A stretch of DNA of 64,000 nt from Bradyrhizobium barranii subsp. barranii (GCF_017565645.3 NZ_CP086136.1:6555501-6619500), one strand, 5' to 3'. Counted from the first letter of the stretch, positions 41,612-51,058 are shown. Notes: generated from the letters alone by a model not told the origin. Numbers and translations: made by a program.

Positions 41612-43369
41612 ATGTTCGACCCCTTTAGCCAGCAAGGGGCCGGGGAGTTGAACGTCTTGAAGCGACATCTGCAAAGCACCGTACTTACATTACTTGATCG
41701 CAACACCAGCCAGCGCGAGATTCACCGGCTGACGGGTGTCGATCGCAAGACGATCCGGCGTTATCAGGCGCTGCGGGCCGGTGCGGAGGCAAATTCCCCC
41801 GGGGAAGTGACCACCGGCTCGGTGAGCGCGGACGGCCAAATTCCTCCACCCCGACCACCGGCTTTTGGGACATCGGAAGCGACGGTCACCAGCAGCCTGG
41901 CCCGTTCGGCTTGCGAAGCGCATCGGACGTGGATCGAAGAACAGGTCCGGCTGAAGCGGAACGCGCAGGCGATTTACCAGGACCTGGTTGATCAATTTGG
42001 CTTTCCGTCCAGCTACCAGAGTGTCAAGCGGTTTGTGCGCCGGTTGCGGCACGCTGATCCTGAGCAGTTTGATCGTCTTGAGTTCCTCCCCGGCGAGGAA
42101 GCTCAGGTCGACTATGGCGAGGGCGCGCCGACGGTTGATCCGAAGAGCGGGCGGTACCGTCGTCCCCGCCTGTTCGTGATGACGCTACGCTACTCGCGGC
42201 GCAGCTTCCGGCGGGTAGTCTGGAAGTCCAGCCAACAAGTCTGGGCGCAGCTCCACGAAGAGGCGTTCCGGTATTTTGGCGGGGTCCCCAGCTATGTCGT
42301 GCTCGACAACCTGAAGGAAGGCGTCCTCAAGCCGGATTTGTACGAGCCCCAGCTCAACCCGATTTACAGCGCGATGCTGGCTCATTACGCCGTGGTCGCC
42401 GATCCCGCGCGCGTGGCCGATCCAAATCGGAAAGGATGCGTCGAGAATGCGATTCAACATACCCAGGGCACTGCGCTGGCCGGACGGCGCTTCGAGACGC
42501 TGGAGGCGCAAAACGAGTTCTTGAGGCACTGGGAGGAGAACTGGGCTTCCAAACGCATCCACGGCAGCACGCGCCGTCAGGTCGAGGCGATGTTCCAGGA
42601 AGAGAAGCCGCACCTGCGGCCGCTGCCTGTCGCTCCCTTCCGCATCTTCACCGAAGTCGTCCGGACTGTCTGCGACGACACCACCGTACGCGTCGACAAC
42701 AGCTATTACGCCGCGCGGCCCGCGCCGATCGGCAGCCAGGTCGTCGTGCGCATCTACACCACCACGATCGAGATCCGTGATCGCCACACCCGTGCGCTGC
42801 TGCGTGTTCATTCCCGGATGGCGCACCCCGGTTCTGTCGTCCTGCCGACCAGCGAACGGCCGTTCAACCCGTCGCGGCAAACCGCCGTGCTGCTGGCGAG
42901 CGCCGAGCGCATCGGACCGCAGACCAGGGCCTTGTGCCAGCAGGTGTTCGACACCGAAGGGCGCCCCGGACAGCGCGCGATGTGGGGCATTGTCGGGCTG
43001 GGCCGGAAGTATCCGGCGCGGCTGGTCGAGCAGGCCTGCGCGCACGCCATCGACAACCGCATCTACCGCTACAAGCACGTGCGTGCGACCGTCGAGCGGT
43101 TGTTCGAACAGGCGATCGAGCAGGTTGGAGTGACGCCACAGCCGGCATCGCCGCTCACCCAGGATCATCCGCTGATCCGTACCCCCGCGGAATACGGCGA
43201 CCTCTTCAGCCGCGCTGTGCGGCGCGACGCCGACGACAATGGTCGGCAGGCCGAGGCTCACGACGATCACGCCACGGCAATCCGCGCTCGTGTCGCCTGC
43301 GCAACCCCGGCCAACTCCGGCGCCACGAGCGCTCCCGCTGCACCTTCTCACCTTAAACTGGAGACCTAG
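41612..43369 (+). CDS. istA: IS21 family transposase IstA
   Basis: A 585-residue transposase. The N-terminal helix-turn-helix is visible in LLDRNTSQREIHRLTGVDRK, and the integrase core has D in EAQVDYGEGAP, D in SYVVLDNLKEG and E in KGCVENAIQHTQ. The C-terminal part is basic. The stop codon is 4 bases before the ATG of istB. The frame is intact. The first ATG is used; a TTG at LKRHLQ would shorten the protein by some 15 residues. Confidence 0.92.
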   Translation: MFDPFSQQGAGELNVLKRHLQSTVLTLLDRNTSQREIHRLTGVDRKTIRRYQALRAGAEANSPGEVTTGSVSADGQIPPPRPPAFGTSEATVTSSLARSACEAHRTWIEEQVRLKRNAQAIYQDLVDQFGFPSSYQSVKRFVRRLRHADPEQFDRLEFLPGEEAQVDYGEGAPTVDPKSGRYRRPRLFVMTLRYSRRSFRRVVWKSSQQVWAQLHEEAFRYFGGVPSYVVLDNLKEGVLKPDLYEPQLNPIYSAMLAHYAVVADPARVADPNRKGCVENAIQHTQGTALAGRRFETLEAQNEFLRHWEENWASKRIHGSTRRQVEAMFQEEKPHLRPLPVAPFRIFTEVVRTVCDDTTVRVDNSYYAARPAPIGSQVVVRIYTTTIEIRDRHTRALLRVHSRMAHPGSVVLPTSERPFNPSRQTAVLLASAERIGPQTRALCQQVFDTEGRPGQRAMWGIVGLGRKYPARLVEQACAHAIDNRIYRYKHVRATVERLFEQAIEQVGVTPQPASPLTQDHPLIRTPAEYGDLFSRAVRRDADDNGRQAEAHDDHATAIRARVACATPANSGATSAPAAPSHLKLET

Positions 43370-43373
43370 CCAC

Positions 43374-44141
43374 ATGATGACCATGCCGGAAATTGAGCGT
43401 TGCCTACGACAGCTGCGCCTGTCGGGTGTCCGCGACACGCTGCAGACGCGCGTGCTCCAGGCGCAGGGCGCCAACCAGCCCTTCCTCGAGACCTTCTCCC
43501 TTATCCTGCAGGATGAACTGGACCGTCGTCAGTCCCGTCTTATCGAGCGGCGATACCAGCAATCCGGGCTCGACGAAAAGCTGACGCTCGCCGAGTTCGA
43601 CTGGTCCTTCAATCCCAAACTGCCACGTCAGACCTGCTTCCAGCTCCACACCCTGGCGTTCATTGCCGCTGGCGAGAACGCTCTGCTTGTTGGCAAACCT
43701 GGCACCGGGAAGTCGCACATCGCCAAGGCGATTGCCTATCAGGCGATCCTGCAAAGCCACAAGGTCCAGTATCTTGAGACCGACGACTTCTTCCACCGCT
43801 ACGCCCTGAACTCTCCGGCACAACGCGAGGTCCGGCTGCGAACCATCATCGACTGCGATCTCCTCGTGCTGGACGATCTATTCCTCGCACGCGCCATCCC
43901 CGACGACGCCGGCACTTTGCTGCAGACCCTGATCCATCAGCGTTACAAACTGCGCCGCAGCGTCATCGTCACCTCCAATCGCGTCGTGCAGGATTGGGGG
44001 GCATACCTTGGGGACAACACTATGAGCACGACGATCCTCGATCGCCTTATGCATCATTGCCATCTGCTTGAGTTCGACGGACGCAGCTATCGGCTCAAAG
44101 AAGCCGCTGAAGCTCTTGCCCGGGAAACAAACTCAAACTAA
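43374..44141 (+). CDS. istB: IS21 helper ATPase IstB
   Basis: A 255-residue DnaC-like AAA+ ATPase. Walker A is LVGKPGTGKSHIAKA and Walker B CDLLVLDDLFLA, with VIVTSNRVVQDW as sensor 1. IstB binds target DNA and activates the IstA transposase. The ATG at 43374 follows GGAGACC. Confidence 0.93.
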   Translation: MMTMPEIERCLRQLRLSGVRDTLQTRVLQAQGANQPFLETFSLILQDELDRRQSRLIERRYQQSGLDEKLTLAEFDWSFNPKLPRQTCFQLHTLAFIAAGENALLVGKPGTGKSHIAKAIAYQAILQSHKVQYLETDDFFHRYALNSPAQREVRLRTIIDCDLLVLDDLFLARAIPDDAGTLLQTLIHQRYKLRRSVIVTSNRVVQDWGAYLGDNTMSTTILDRLMHHCHLLEFDGRSYRLKEAAEALARETNSN

Positions 44142-44216
44142 CAGTCCCTTGTCCTGCCTCGCGGGTGGAGGAATTTGACTGACCACACCCGGAGGAATTT
44201 GAAGTGACCCGCGGGG

Positions 44217-44543
44217 CTCGAAGAAGCGGCTCCAGTCCTCGTCAGGGATCTCGAAGAAGTCTTTTGGCTCGAAGATGCCGGCGTTGTTGATGAGGATGTC
44301 GACCTCCGGCAGCGCCGCCACAAGCGCCTTGCAGCCCGAAGCGGTCGAGACGTCGGCGGCGATGCCGCGGACCTTAAGGCCCGCCCCTTCCAGCTTGCGC
44401 ACGGCGGCATCGACCTTGTCCTGGCCGCGACCGTTGATGACCACGCTCGCGCCGGACGCGGCGAGACCTTTTGCGATGGCGTGGCCGATGCCGGCGGTGG
44501 AGCCGGTCACGAGGGCGGTCTTTCCGGAAAGGTCGATCTTCAT
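44217..44543 (-). pseudogene. SDR family oxidoreductase, 5' fragment
   Basis: This is the N-terminal 109 residues of a short-chain dehydrogenase: cofactor motif TGSTAGIGHAIAKGL at 14-28, DVSTASGCKALVAALPEVD and INNAGIFEPKDFF. It ends at RFFE where the IS21 copy begins. The partner fragment is at 41036-41504. The shape fits 3-oxoacyl-ACP-reductase-like SDRs. The gene stands in line with, and close to, the HxlR/quinone oxidoreductase pair, but no operon is evident. Confidence 0.9.
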
Positions 44544-44616
44544 GAATCATCTCCATTGTTGCTGAAGCGGATATCGTGTCCAGCGCACGCCGCTTCAATC
44601 GCCACAAACGCGAAAT

Positions 44617-44750
44617 CGTAGGGTGGGACAAAGCGATTTGTCCGCCGCAGCTCGAAGAACGAAGGCGGAAGCGTGCCCACCTTTTCGCCACGAGTTGAAA
44701 GCGAAATGGTGGGCACGGCGCGCGAAGAGCGCACCCTTGCCCACCCAACG
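44617..44750. repeat. interspersed palindrome, GTAGGGTGGGCAAAG family (diverged)
   Basis: Begins CGTAGGGTGGGACAAAG and ends CCTTGCCCACCCAACG, with GCGTGCCCACC and GGTGGGCACGG inside. It lies between the diheme cytochrome gene and the broken SDR gene. Confidence 0.65.
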
Positions 44751-44753
44751 GCA

Positions 44754-45593
44754 CTATTGCCGCGGCGGTAGCGTCCTGAGAAACGCGACGATGGCATCGA
44801 GATCCTGGGCCGTCATGCTGGCGTAGGCAGCATAGGCCATCGGCGGCTTGAGCTTGTGGCCGTCGCGCGCGATGCCTTGCGTAATCGCACGTTTGATTTC
44901 GTCGTCGCTCCACTGCCCAATACCGACCGCGGGATCCGCGGTGATGTTGGGGGAGACGGATTCGCCCCACGGCCCCTTGAATGTCCGGCCACCCTTGCCG
45001 CTCGCACCCGCGAAATCATGCACGGCGGACGGGCCCTCCGGCGTGTGGCATTCCAGGCAATGGGCGATGGTCAGGAGATAGCGGCCGCGCGCGAGCTTGT
45101 CGGAGAGCTCGGCCTCGGTCGCCTGCTTGCCAGCATAGGTCGGCGTTTCCGGCTTCAGCGCGATCCTGTATTCTGGCGCCGGCGTTTCGTGGCGCACTGC
45201 GGGTACTGAGCGCAGGTAAGCCGCGAGCGCATCGAGATCCCGGGCCGTGAGCACCGTGTAGAACGCGGTCGGCATGATCGGCGCGACCTTGGTCCCGTTC
45301 GGCCTGTTGCCGCTGACCAGAAACCGCTTCAGCTCGGCATCGCTCCAGTTGCCGATGCCGGTGTCCTTGTCCGGCGTGATGTTGGAGCCGGTGACCTTGA
45401 AGGCAGGCTCATCGAAGACCTGGCTGCCGCCCGCGAGCGCGCGCGACAGATCGAGGCCCTGCGGCCCGCGCGGCGTGTGGCAGTTGTGGCAGACCATCAC
45501 GCTGTTGACGAGATAGGCACCGCGTTCGACCAGCGTCTCGCTAGAGGCCGGCGACATCAACAGCGCCAGCGCGATCCCAAGCACAATCCTCAT
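44754..45593 (-). CDS. diheme cytochrome c
   Basis: A 279-residue exported cytochrome with a signal peptide (MRIVLGIALALLMSPASS) and two heme sites, CHNCH at 35-39 and CLECH at 179-183. Both halves carry the stretch NITPDKDTGIGNWSDAEL or its equivalent, as in dehydrogenase-linked cytochromes and in the triheme protein at 10909. No dehydrogenase gene is adjacent. The ATG at 45593 follows GGGGGGC; a longer frame upstream runs antisense-shifted through rplQ and is not real. Confidence 0.88.
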   Translation of the reverse strand: MRIVLGIALALLMSPASSETLVERGAYLVNSVMVCHNCHTPRGPQGLDLSRALAGGSQVFDEPAFKVTGSNITPDKDTGIGNWSDAELKRFLVSGNRPNGTKVAPIMPTAFYTVLTARDLDALAAYLRSVPAVRHETPAPEYRIALKPETPTYAGKQATEAELSDKLARGRYLLTIAHCLECHTPEGPSAVHDFAGASGKGGRTFKGPWGESVSPNITADPAVGIGQWSDDEIKRAITQGIARDGHKLKPPMAYAAYASMTAQDLDAIVAFLRTLPPRQ

Positions 45594-45660
45594 CGACAGC
45601 CCCCCGGCCGGAATCGCGTTCACCAGACGATGCGCGGCATGAGATATCGCCGCGCCATAC

Positions 45661-45690
45661 AAAAAAGCGGCGCCCCAGAGGGCGCCGCTT
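45661..45690 (-). terminator. intrinsic terminator of the ribosomal operon
   Basis: On the minus strand an 11-base perfect stem AAGCGGCGCCC/GGGCGCCGCTT with a 4-base loop is followed by a run of six T. It starts about 25 bases after the rplQ stop codon and ends the long translation-gene block. Confidence 0.93.
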
Positions 45691-45715
45691 TCTGAAAACT
45701 GAGGTACCGGCCGGC

Positions 45716-46132
45716 TTACGCCGCCTCGGCTTCCTTCTCCTGCACCGGACCGGAGTCCTGGCCCTTGGCATCGACGTCGCGATCGACGAACTCGATCACG
45801 GCCATCGCGGCGTTGTCGCCGTAGCGGAAGCCGGCCTTGATGATGCGGGTGTATCCGCCCTGACGATCCTTGTAACGGGGCGCGAGGGTGTCGAACAGCT
45901 TCTTGACCTGGTCCTTGTCGCGCATCTCGGAGATCGCCTGGCGGCGCATGGCAAGGCCACCCTTCTTGCCGAGGGTGACGAGCTTCTCGACGATCGGACG
46001 GAGTTCCTTGGCCTTGGGCAGCGTGGTGACGATCTGCTCGTGCTTGATCAGCGCGGCGCACATATTGGCGAACATCGCGCGGCGATGCTCGGCAGTGCGG
46101 TTGAGCTTCCGGTGAACCTTGCCGTGACGCAT
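45716..46132 (-). CDS. rplQ: 50S ribosomal protein L17
   Basis: A 138-residue large-subunit protein lining the exit tunnel region. The family start [20 protein letters not shown] is intact, and the usual core is followed by an acidic tail of about 20 residues ([20 protein letters not shown]). Last gene of the block, 121 bases after rpoA, followed by a strong terminator. Confidence 0.98.
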   Translation of the reverse strand: MRHGKVHRKLNRTAEHRRAMFANMCAALIKHEQIVTTLPKAKELRPIVEKLVTLGKKGGLAMRRQAISEMRDKDQVKKLFDTLAPRYKDRQGGYTRIIKAGFRYGDNAAMAVIEFVDRDVDAKGQDSGPVQEKEAEAA

Positions 46133-46208
46133 TGATCTATTCCTTGATTTGTCTTCGTCGCGACGGTTCGTCGGACTTGTTGCTCAGGTGGGCTGCCTGC
46201 GTTCGCCC

Positions 46209-46237
46209 GCGAAAGCGCGATGAAGTCGCGCTTTCGC
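46209..46237 (-). other. stem-loop in the rpoA-rplQ spacer
   Basis: A perfect 12-base stem GCGAAAGCGCGA/TCGCGCTTTCGC with a 5-base loop and no T-run. It is probably an RNA processing or stability element within the operon transcript rather than a terminator. Confidence 0.6.
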
Positions 46238-46253
46238 CTGTTGTGAGTTCAGA

Positions 46254-47285
46254 TCAGTAGTGATCCTCGAAGCGCTTGGCGAGCTCGTCGATGTTCTCCG
46301 GCGGCCAGCCCGGCACTTCCATGCCGAGATGCAGCCCCATCTGGGCCAGCACTTCCTTGATCTCGTTCAGCGACTTGCGGCCGAAGTTCGGGGTGCGGAG
46401 CATTTCCGCTTCGCTCTTCTGCACGAGGTCGCCGATGTAGACGATGTTGTCGTTCTTCAAGCAGTTGGCCGAACGCACCGACAGCTCGAGCTCGTCCACC
46501 TTCTTGAGGAAGGCCGGGTTGAAGGCGAGGTCCGGGATGATCTCCTGGGCGACTTCCTTGCGCGGCTCTTCGAAGTTGACGAACACGTTGAGCTGATCCT
46601 GCAGGATGCGGGCGGCATAAGCCACCGAGTCATCCGGCGTCAGCGCGCCGTTGGTCTCGATCGTCATGGTCAGCTTGTCGTAGTCGAGGATCTGGCCCTC
46701 ACGGGTGTTCTCGACCTTGTAGGAGACCTTGCGGACCGGCGAGTACAGGCTGTCGACCGGGATCAGTCCGATCGGCGCGTCCTCGGGACGGTTGCGCTCG
46801 GCGGGCACGTAGCCCTTGCCGGTGGCGACCGTGAACTCCATGCGGATCTCGGCGCCCTCGTCGAGCGTGCAGATCTGGAGGTCCGGGTTGAGCACGACCA
46901 CATCGCCCACGGTCTGGATGTCGCCGGCGGTGACGACGCCCGGGCCCTGCTTCTTCACGACCATGCGCTTGGGGCCTTCGCCCTGCATCTTGATCGAGAT
47001 GTCCTTGATGTTGAGCACGATGTCGGTGACGTCTTCACGGACACCCGCGATCGAGGAGAACTCGTGCAGCACGCCGTCGATGTGCACCGACTGCACCGCC
47101 GCGCCCTGGAGCGAGGAGAGCAGGATACGGCGCAGCGCGTTGCCGAGTGTCTGGCCGAAGCCGCGCTCGAGCGGCTCGGCGACGATGGTCGCGAAACGGT
47201 TCGAATCGCTACCGGGCTGGATCTGGAGCTTGTTCGGCCGAATCAGTTCTTGCCAATTTTTCTGGATCGTCACTGTTTCACCCAT
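46254..47285 (-). CDS. rpoA: DNA-directed RNA polymerase alpha subunit
   Basis: A 343-residue alpha subunit, normal length for alphaproteobacteria. The N-terminal assembly domain shows [18 protein letters not shown] and GYVPAERNR. The C-terminal DNA-binding domain shows [20 protein letters not shown] and [20 protein letters not shown]. It lies 112 bases after rpsK with two hairpins in between. Confidence 0.98.
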   Translation of the reverse strand: MGETVTIQKNWQELIRPNKLQIQPGSDSNRFATIVAEPLERGFGQTLGNALRRILLSSLQGAAVQSVHIDGVLHEFSSIAGVREDVTDIVLNIKDISIKMQGEGPKRMVVKKQGPGVVTAGDIQTVGDVVVLNPDLQICTLDEGAEIRMEFTVATGKGYVPAERNRPEDAPIGLIPVDSLYSPVRKVSYKVENTREGQILDYDKLTMTIETNGALTPDDSVAYAARILQDQLNVFVNFEEPRKEVAQEIIPDLAFNPAFLKKVDELELSVRSANCLKNDNIVYIGDLVQKSEAEMLRTPNFGRKSLNEIKEVLAQMGLHLGMEVPGWPPENIDELAKRFEDHY

Positions 47286-47325
47286 ACAGGCCAGTCAAAC
47301 TGCTAGTGCAGACACTGGCGTTGGA

Positions 47326-47390
47326 GAAAGGCCGCGGATCATTCGCGCGGCTTTGCAAAAAGTCATTGCGGGCGACCAATGCGCCCGCAA
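47326..47390 (-). other. two stem-loops in the rpsK-rpoA spacer
   Basis: Read on the minus strand, the first is TTGCGGGCG/CGCCCGCAA with a 7-base loop followed by TGACTTTTT, much like an intrinsic terminator. The second, a few bases on, pairs AAAGCCGCG with CGCGGCCTTT. They could attenuate or process the transcript ahead of rpoA. Confidence 0.6.
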
Positions 47391-47397
47391 CTTGGTA

Positions 47398-47787
47398 TCA
47401 AACGCGCCGACGCTTGCGGGGACGGCAACCGTTGTGCGGGATCGTGGTCACGTCGCGGATCGAGGTGACGGTGAAGCCCGCGGCCTGAAGCGCACGGAGC
47501 GCCGACTCGCGACCCGAACCGGGACCCGCGACTTCGACTTCGAGCGTGCGCATGCCGTGCTCCTGCGCCTTCTTCGACACGTCCTCGGCGGCAACCTGCG
47601 CAGCGTACGGGGTCGACTTGCGCGAACCCTTGAAGCCCATCGTGCCGGCGGAGGACCAGGCAATCGTGTTGCCCTGCGCGTCGGTGATGGTGATGGTCGT
47701 GTTGTTGAACGACGAGTTCACGTGCGCGACGCCGGAGGCGATGTTCTTGCGCTCACGACGGCGAACGCGGGTGGCTTCCTTGCCCAT
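47398..47787 (-). CDS. rpsK: 30S ribosomal protein S11
   Basis: A 129-residue small-subunit platform protein. Typical stretches [40 protein letters not shown] and [13 protein letters not shown] are intact. It lies 123 bases after rpsM. Confidence 0.98.
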   Translation of the reverse strand: MGKEATRVRRRERKNIASGVAHVNSSFNNTTITITDAQGNTIAWSSAGTMGFKGSRKSTPYAAQVAAEDVSKKAQEHGMRTLEVEVAGPGSGRESALRALQAAGFTVTSIRDVTTIPHNGCRPRKRRRV

Positions 47788-47852
47788 AGAGTACCTTTCC
47801 TGAAGATCTCAAACGCCGCCGTAATGCCAGCGGCTACACCTGTGGAACGAAA

Positions 47853-47892
47853 GGCGCGTGGCGAACGGGATGTCCCCTGTTCGCCACACGCC
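47853..47892 (-). other. long stem-loop in the rpsM-rpsK spacer
   Basis: GGCGTGTGGCGAAC and GTTCGCCACGCGCC pair with one mismatch, and an inner GGGA/TCCC extends the stem. TTTCGTT follows on the minus strand. It is terminator-like in shape but lies inside an essential operon, so attenuation or processing is more likely than full termination. Confidence 0.55.
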
Positions 47893-47910
47893 GCGATTGG
47901 ATTCGAAAAC

Positions 47911-48279
47911 TTACTTCTTCTTGCCGGCGATGGCCTTGGCCGGCCCCTTGCGCGTACGCGCATTGGTGTGGGTACGCTGACCGCGCACCGGCAGGCCACG
48001 ACGATGACGCAGGCCGCGATAGCAGCCGAGGTCCATCAGACGCTTGATGTTGATGCCGACCTCACGACGCAGGTCGCCCTCGACGAGATAGTCGCGGTCG
48101 ATCACTTCGCGGATCTGGAGCACTTCGGCATCGCTGAGCTGGTTGACGCGACGATCCTCGGGGATCTTCACCTTCTCCAGGATCTCACCAGCGATCTTCT
48201 GGCCGATGCCATGGATGTACTGGAGCGCGATCAGCACGCGCTTGTTGGTCGGAATGTTCACGCCGGCAATACGGGCCAC
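47911..48279 (-). CDS. rpsM: 30S ribosomal protein S13
   Basis: A 122-residue small-subunit head protein. [34 protein letters not shown] and the C-terminal [18 protein letters not shown] are all as expected. It lies 187 bases after adk. Confidence 0.98.
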   Translation of the reverse strand: MARIAGVNIPTNKRVLIALQYIHGIGQKIAGEILEKVKIPEDRRVNQLSDAEVLQIREVIDRDYLVEGDLRREVGINIKRLMDLGCYRGLRHRRGLPVRGQRTHTNARTRKGPAKAIAGKKK

Positions 48280-48466
48280 GGCCTTCTCTCCTGTTGCCGA
48301 TCCCTCGTCAGGAATCAGGCTTTAAGTGCTTGGTTTCTCGGGCAGGTGTTCACAAACGCGAACACGACGCCCACCCCTGGTCTTCCTGGGGCCCGGCATC
48401 GTTTGAAACTATCCGACTTGGATGCGGGGCTTATTAGGGGATTCAGGGGGCTTTCGTCAACCGCTG

Positions 48467-49336
48467 CTAGCGCTTAGCTCGCTTTTTCGTGACCTTTTTT
48501 GCGGCCTTTTTGGCACCTTTTTTGACAGCCTTCTTGGCGGTCGTTTTGGCTGCCTTTTTGACCGCTTTCTTGGCCGCCTTCTTGGCGCCCTTTACGGCCT
48601 TCTTGGCGGCCTTTTTAGCGGATTTGGCAGCCTTTTTGGCGGTTTTCGCCGGTTTTTTGGCTACCTTGGCCTTCTTGGCACCTTTCTTGGCGGGCGTCGA
48701 CTTGGCCGCGCTGCGCGCTTGGGCCTTGCCGTGCGTCTTGGGTTCGACCGCCCCCAGCGCCAGAAGCTGGCGATGAATCGCGCGGGTGACCTCGTCGATG
48801 GCCATCATGCCGTCGATGGTCGAGAGCTTCCGCCGCTCGGAATAGTAGTGAATCAGCGGTTCCGTCTGGCTGCGGTAGCTGGCGAGTCGCTTGGTCAGGA
48901 CCTCTGGGGTGTCGTCGACCCGGACCTCCTCCCCGCGCTCCCGCATCTGGGCGACGCGGGTCTCGACGCGACTCAGCAGCGCGCTCTCGTTGACGCGGAG
49001 CTCGACCACAGCGTCGAGCTTGAGATGCTTTTGCTTGAGCAGCTCATCCAGCGCCTCGGCCTGCGGCACGGTGCGCGGGAAGCCGTCGAGGATGAAACCG
49101 TTCTTGGCGTCCGGCTGGTCGATGCGGTCGGAGATGATTCCCACCACGATCTCGTCGGGCACGAGGCCGCCGCTGGCCATGATCTCCTTGGCCTTCAGCC
49201 CGACCGGCGTTCCCGCCGCAACGGCCGCGCGCAGCATCTCTCCGGTCGAGAGCTGGACGATGCCATAGCGCTGCACCAGCAGTTGCGCCTGGGTCCCCTT
49301 GCCCGACCCCGGCGGTCCCAGAAGTATAATTCTCAT
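48467..49336 (-). CDS. adk: adenylate kinase with histone H1-like C-terminal tail
   Basis: A 289-residue protein. Residues 1-195 are a complete adenylate kinase that balances ATP, ADP and AMP: Walker [10 protein letters not shown] at 7-15, AMP site QLSTGEMLR at 28-36, DGFPRT at 84-89 and [13 protein letters not shown]. The segment between the last two lacks the usual 30-odd residue LID, so it is the short-LID form. From about 200 to 289 the chain is nearly all K and A in units such as [10 protein letters not shown], like histone H1 or AlgP tails. There is no frameshift; the tail ends in a normal stop. The ATG at 49336 is chosen because the upstream in-frame residues are not conserved. Confidence 0.93.
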   Translation of the reverse strand: MRIILLGPPGSGKGTQAQLLVQRYGIVQLSTGEMLRAAVAAGTPVGLKAKEIMASGGLVPDEIVVGIISDRIDQPDAKNGFILDGFPRTVPQAEALDELLKQKHLKLDAVVELRVNESALLSRVETRVAQMRERGEEVRVDDTPEVLTKRLASYRSQTEPLIHYYSERRKLSTIDGMMAIDEVTRAIHRQLLALGAVEPKTHGKAQARSAAKSTPAKKGAKKAKVAKKPAKTAKKAAKSAKKAAKKAVKGAKKAAKKAVKKAAKTTAKKAVKKGAKKAAKKVTKKRAKR

Positions 49337-49548
49337 CGGCGTACGCCCCCCGGATTGGTGAGCGATACGTCGCGCACCTGTGTTTGAAGTCCAATGACAG
49401 TGCAAATCATAATCGGCGTCGCACCGCTACCCATATCATAGGGGAGCAAATGCCAGGACGCCAAGAAGGCCTTTGAAATCAGTGATTGCGTCGCAGGGAG
49501 AGCAGCTCTGCCGATGTCTTGGAATGGCTGACTGGTCGCCTCGGCGGG

Positions 49549-49595
49549 CGCCGCGCGTTGCTCGCGCGGCGAATCGGCGGCGCTGTCGCGCCGCC
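49549..49595 (-). other. two stem-loops in the secY-adk spacer
   Basis: Two perfect stems lie just past secY: GGCGGCGC/GCGCCGCC (49576-49595, 4-base loop) and CGCCGCGCG/CGCGCGGCG (49549-49571, 5-base loop). No T-run follows. The remaining 200 bases before adk show no gene and may carry a separate adk promoter. Confidence 0.55.
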
Positions 49596-49613
49596 CTCGG
49601 AGAACACCCGCGC

Positions 49614-50945
49614 TTAGCGGCGGCGGCCGCGCAGCTTCGACTTCCGGATCAGGCCCTCATACTGATGCGCCAGCAGATAGCCCTGCACCTGCGCCACCGT
49701 GTCCATGGTGACGCTGACGACGATCAGCAGCGAGGTGCCGCCGAAGTAGAACGGCACCGAGGCATAGGAGATCAGGATTTCCGGGATCAAGCAGACGATC
49801 GCCAGATAAATCGCGCCGAGCACGGTGATGCGCGACAGCACGTAGTCGATATATTCCGCGGTGCGCTCGCCCGGACGGATGCCAGGAATGAAGCCGCCAT
49901 GCTTCTTCAGATTGTCAGCGGTCTCCGTCGGGTTGAACACGATCGCGGTGTAGAAGAACGCGAAGAACACGATCAGCGCGAGATACATGATCAGGAACAG
50001 CGGACGGCCGTGGCCGAGCTGGGTCGTGATCCACTGGAACCATTCCGGCCCGCTGCCGGCGTTGAAGTTGGCAACCGTGGTCGGCAGCAGCAGCAGCGAG
50101 GACGCGAAGATCGGCGGGATCACGCCCGAGGTGTTGAGCTTGAGCGGCAGATGCGAGGACTGGCCCTCGAACATCTTGTTGCCGACCTGGCGCTTCGGAT
50201 ACTGGATCAGCAGCCGGCGCTGGGCGCGCTCCATGAACACGATGAAGGCGATCACGGCGACCGCCATGATGATGACGACCAGGATCAGGCCGGTCGACAT
50301 CGCACCCTGACGGCCGAGCTCGAGCATGTTGGCGAGCGCCGCGGGCAGCTCGGCGACGATGCCGGCGAGAATGATCAACGAGATGCCGTTGCCGATGCCG
50401 CGCGAGGTGATCTGCTCACCCAGCCACATCAGGAACATGGTGCCACCGGTCAGCGTGATCGCCGTGGACAGGCGGAAGAACATGCCGGGGTCGCTGACGA
50501 CGTTGCCGGCGCCTTCGAGGCCCACCGCGATGCCATAGGACTGGAACGCGGCCAAGATCACGGTGAGATAGCGGGTGTACTGGTTCAGCAGCTTGCGGCC
50601 GGACTCACCTTCCTTCTTCAGCGCCTCGAGCTGCGGCGAGACGGTGGTGAGGAGCTGGATGATGATCGAGGCCGAGATATACGGCATGATGTTCAGCGCG
50701 AAGATCGCCATGCGGTGGATACCGCCGCCGGCGAACATGTTGAACATGCCGAGGATGCCGCCCGCCTGGGAGCGGAACACCTGTTCCCAAATGTTGGGAT
50801 CGATGCCGGGAAGCGGGATGTAGGTCCCGAGCCGATAAACGAGCAGCGCACCCAGGGTAAACCAGATGCGCTTCTTCAGTTCGTCAGCCTTGGCAAACGC
50901 ACCGAAATTGAGATTGGCTGCCAGTTGTTCCGCTGCAGAGGCCAT
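49614..50945 (-). CDS. secY: protein translocase subunit SecY
   Basis: A 443-residue inner-membrane protein, the channel of the Sec translocon, with about ten hydrophobic helices. Recognisable stretches are YIPLPGIDPNIWEQVFRSQA, IYSASIIIQLL-like PYISASIIIQLLTT, and the end HQYEGLIRKSKLRGRRR. It receives proteins from the ribosome or SecA. It is located 148 bases after rplO and 277 bases before adk. Confidence 0.98.
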   Translation of the reverse strand: MASAAEQLAANLNFGAFAKADELKKRIWFTLGALLVYRLGTYIPLPGIDPNIWEQVFRSQAGGILGMFNMFAGGGIHRMAIFALNIMPYISASIIIQLLTTVSPQLEALKKEGESGRKLLNQYTRYLTVILAAFQSYGIAVGLEGAGNVVSDPGMFFRLSTAITLTGGTMFLMWLGEQITSRGIGNGISLIILAGIVAELPAALANMLELGRQGAMSTGLILVVIIMAVAVIAFIVFMERAQRRLLIQYPKRQVGNKMFEGQSSHLPLKLNTSGVIPPIFASSLLLLPTTVANFNAGSGPEWFQWITTQLGHGRPLFLIMYLALIVFFAFFYTAIVFNPTETADNLKKHGGFIPGIRPGERTAEYIDYVLSRITVLGAIYLAIVCLIPEILISYASVPFYFGGTSLLIVVSVTMDTVAQVQGYLLAHQYEGLIRKSKLRGRRR

Positions 50946-51058
50946 CTTGGACTTTCTCCCGCCGCCTATTGCGCCGTCATGCCCGCGGCCGGGCTACTCT
51001 AGCGGACGCCGGACATTATCTGGGGCTCGGCTTCGATAAGTCCACGTCCCACACGCGT

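Larger units (their letters stand above)
41505..44216 (+). mobile_element. IS21 family insertion sequence (2712 bp)
   Basis: The element is flanked by the direct repeat CTCGAAG at 41498-41504 and 44217-44223. The ends read CCCCGTGGGTC and, inverted, CCCCGCGGGTC. Inside each end are two tandem copies of a motif of the form GGTCAxTxxAAAxTCCxCC, the multiple transposase sites typical of IS21. It carries istA and istB in the usual order and has split an SDR gene. Confidence 0.88.

Noticed and set aside
44754..46061. 435-residue frame joining the diheme cytochrome to upstream sequence
   Set aside because: The extra N-terminal part is rplQ sequence read out of frame. The cytochrome has its own signal peptide at 45593.
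47326..47390. Hairpin after rpsK considered as the end of the ribosomal operon
   Set aside because: rpoA and rplQ follow in the same direction with usual order, and the strongest terminator is after rplQ. Partial attenuation is more likely than full termination.
48467..48740. Adk lysine tail considered as a frameshift artefact
   Set aside because: The frame continues smoothly from the kinase core and the repeated KKAAKK pattern is too regular for an accidental frame. It ends in a normal stop codon.
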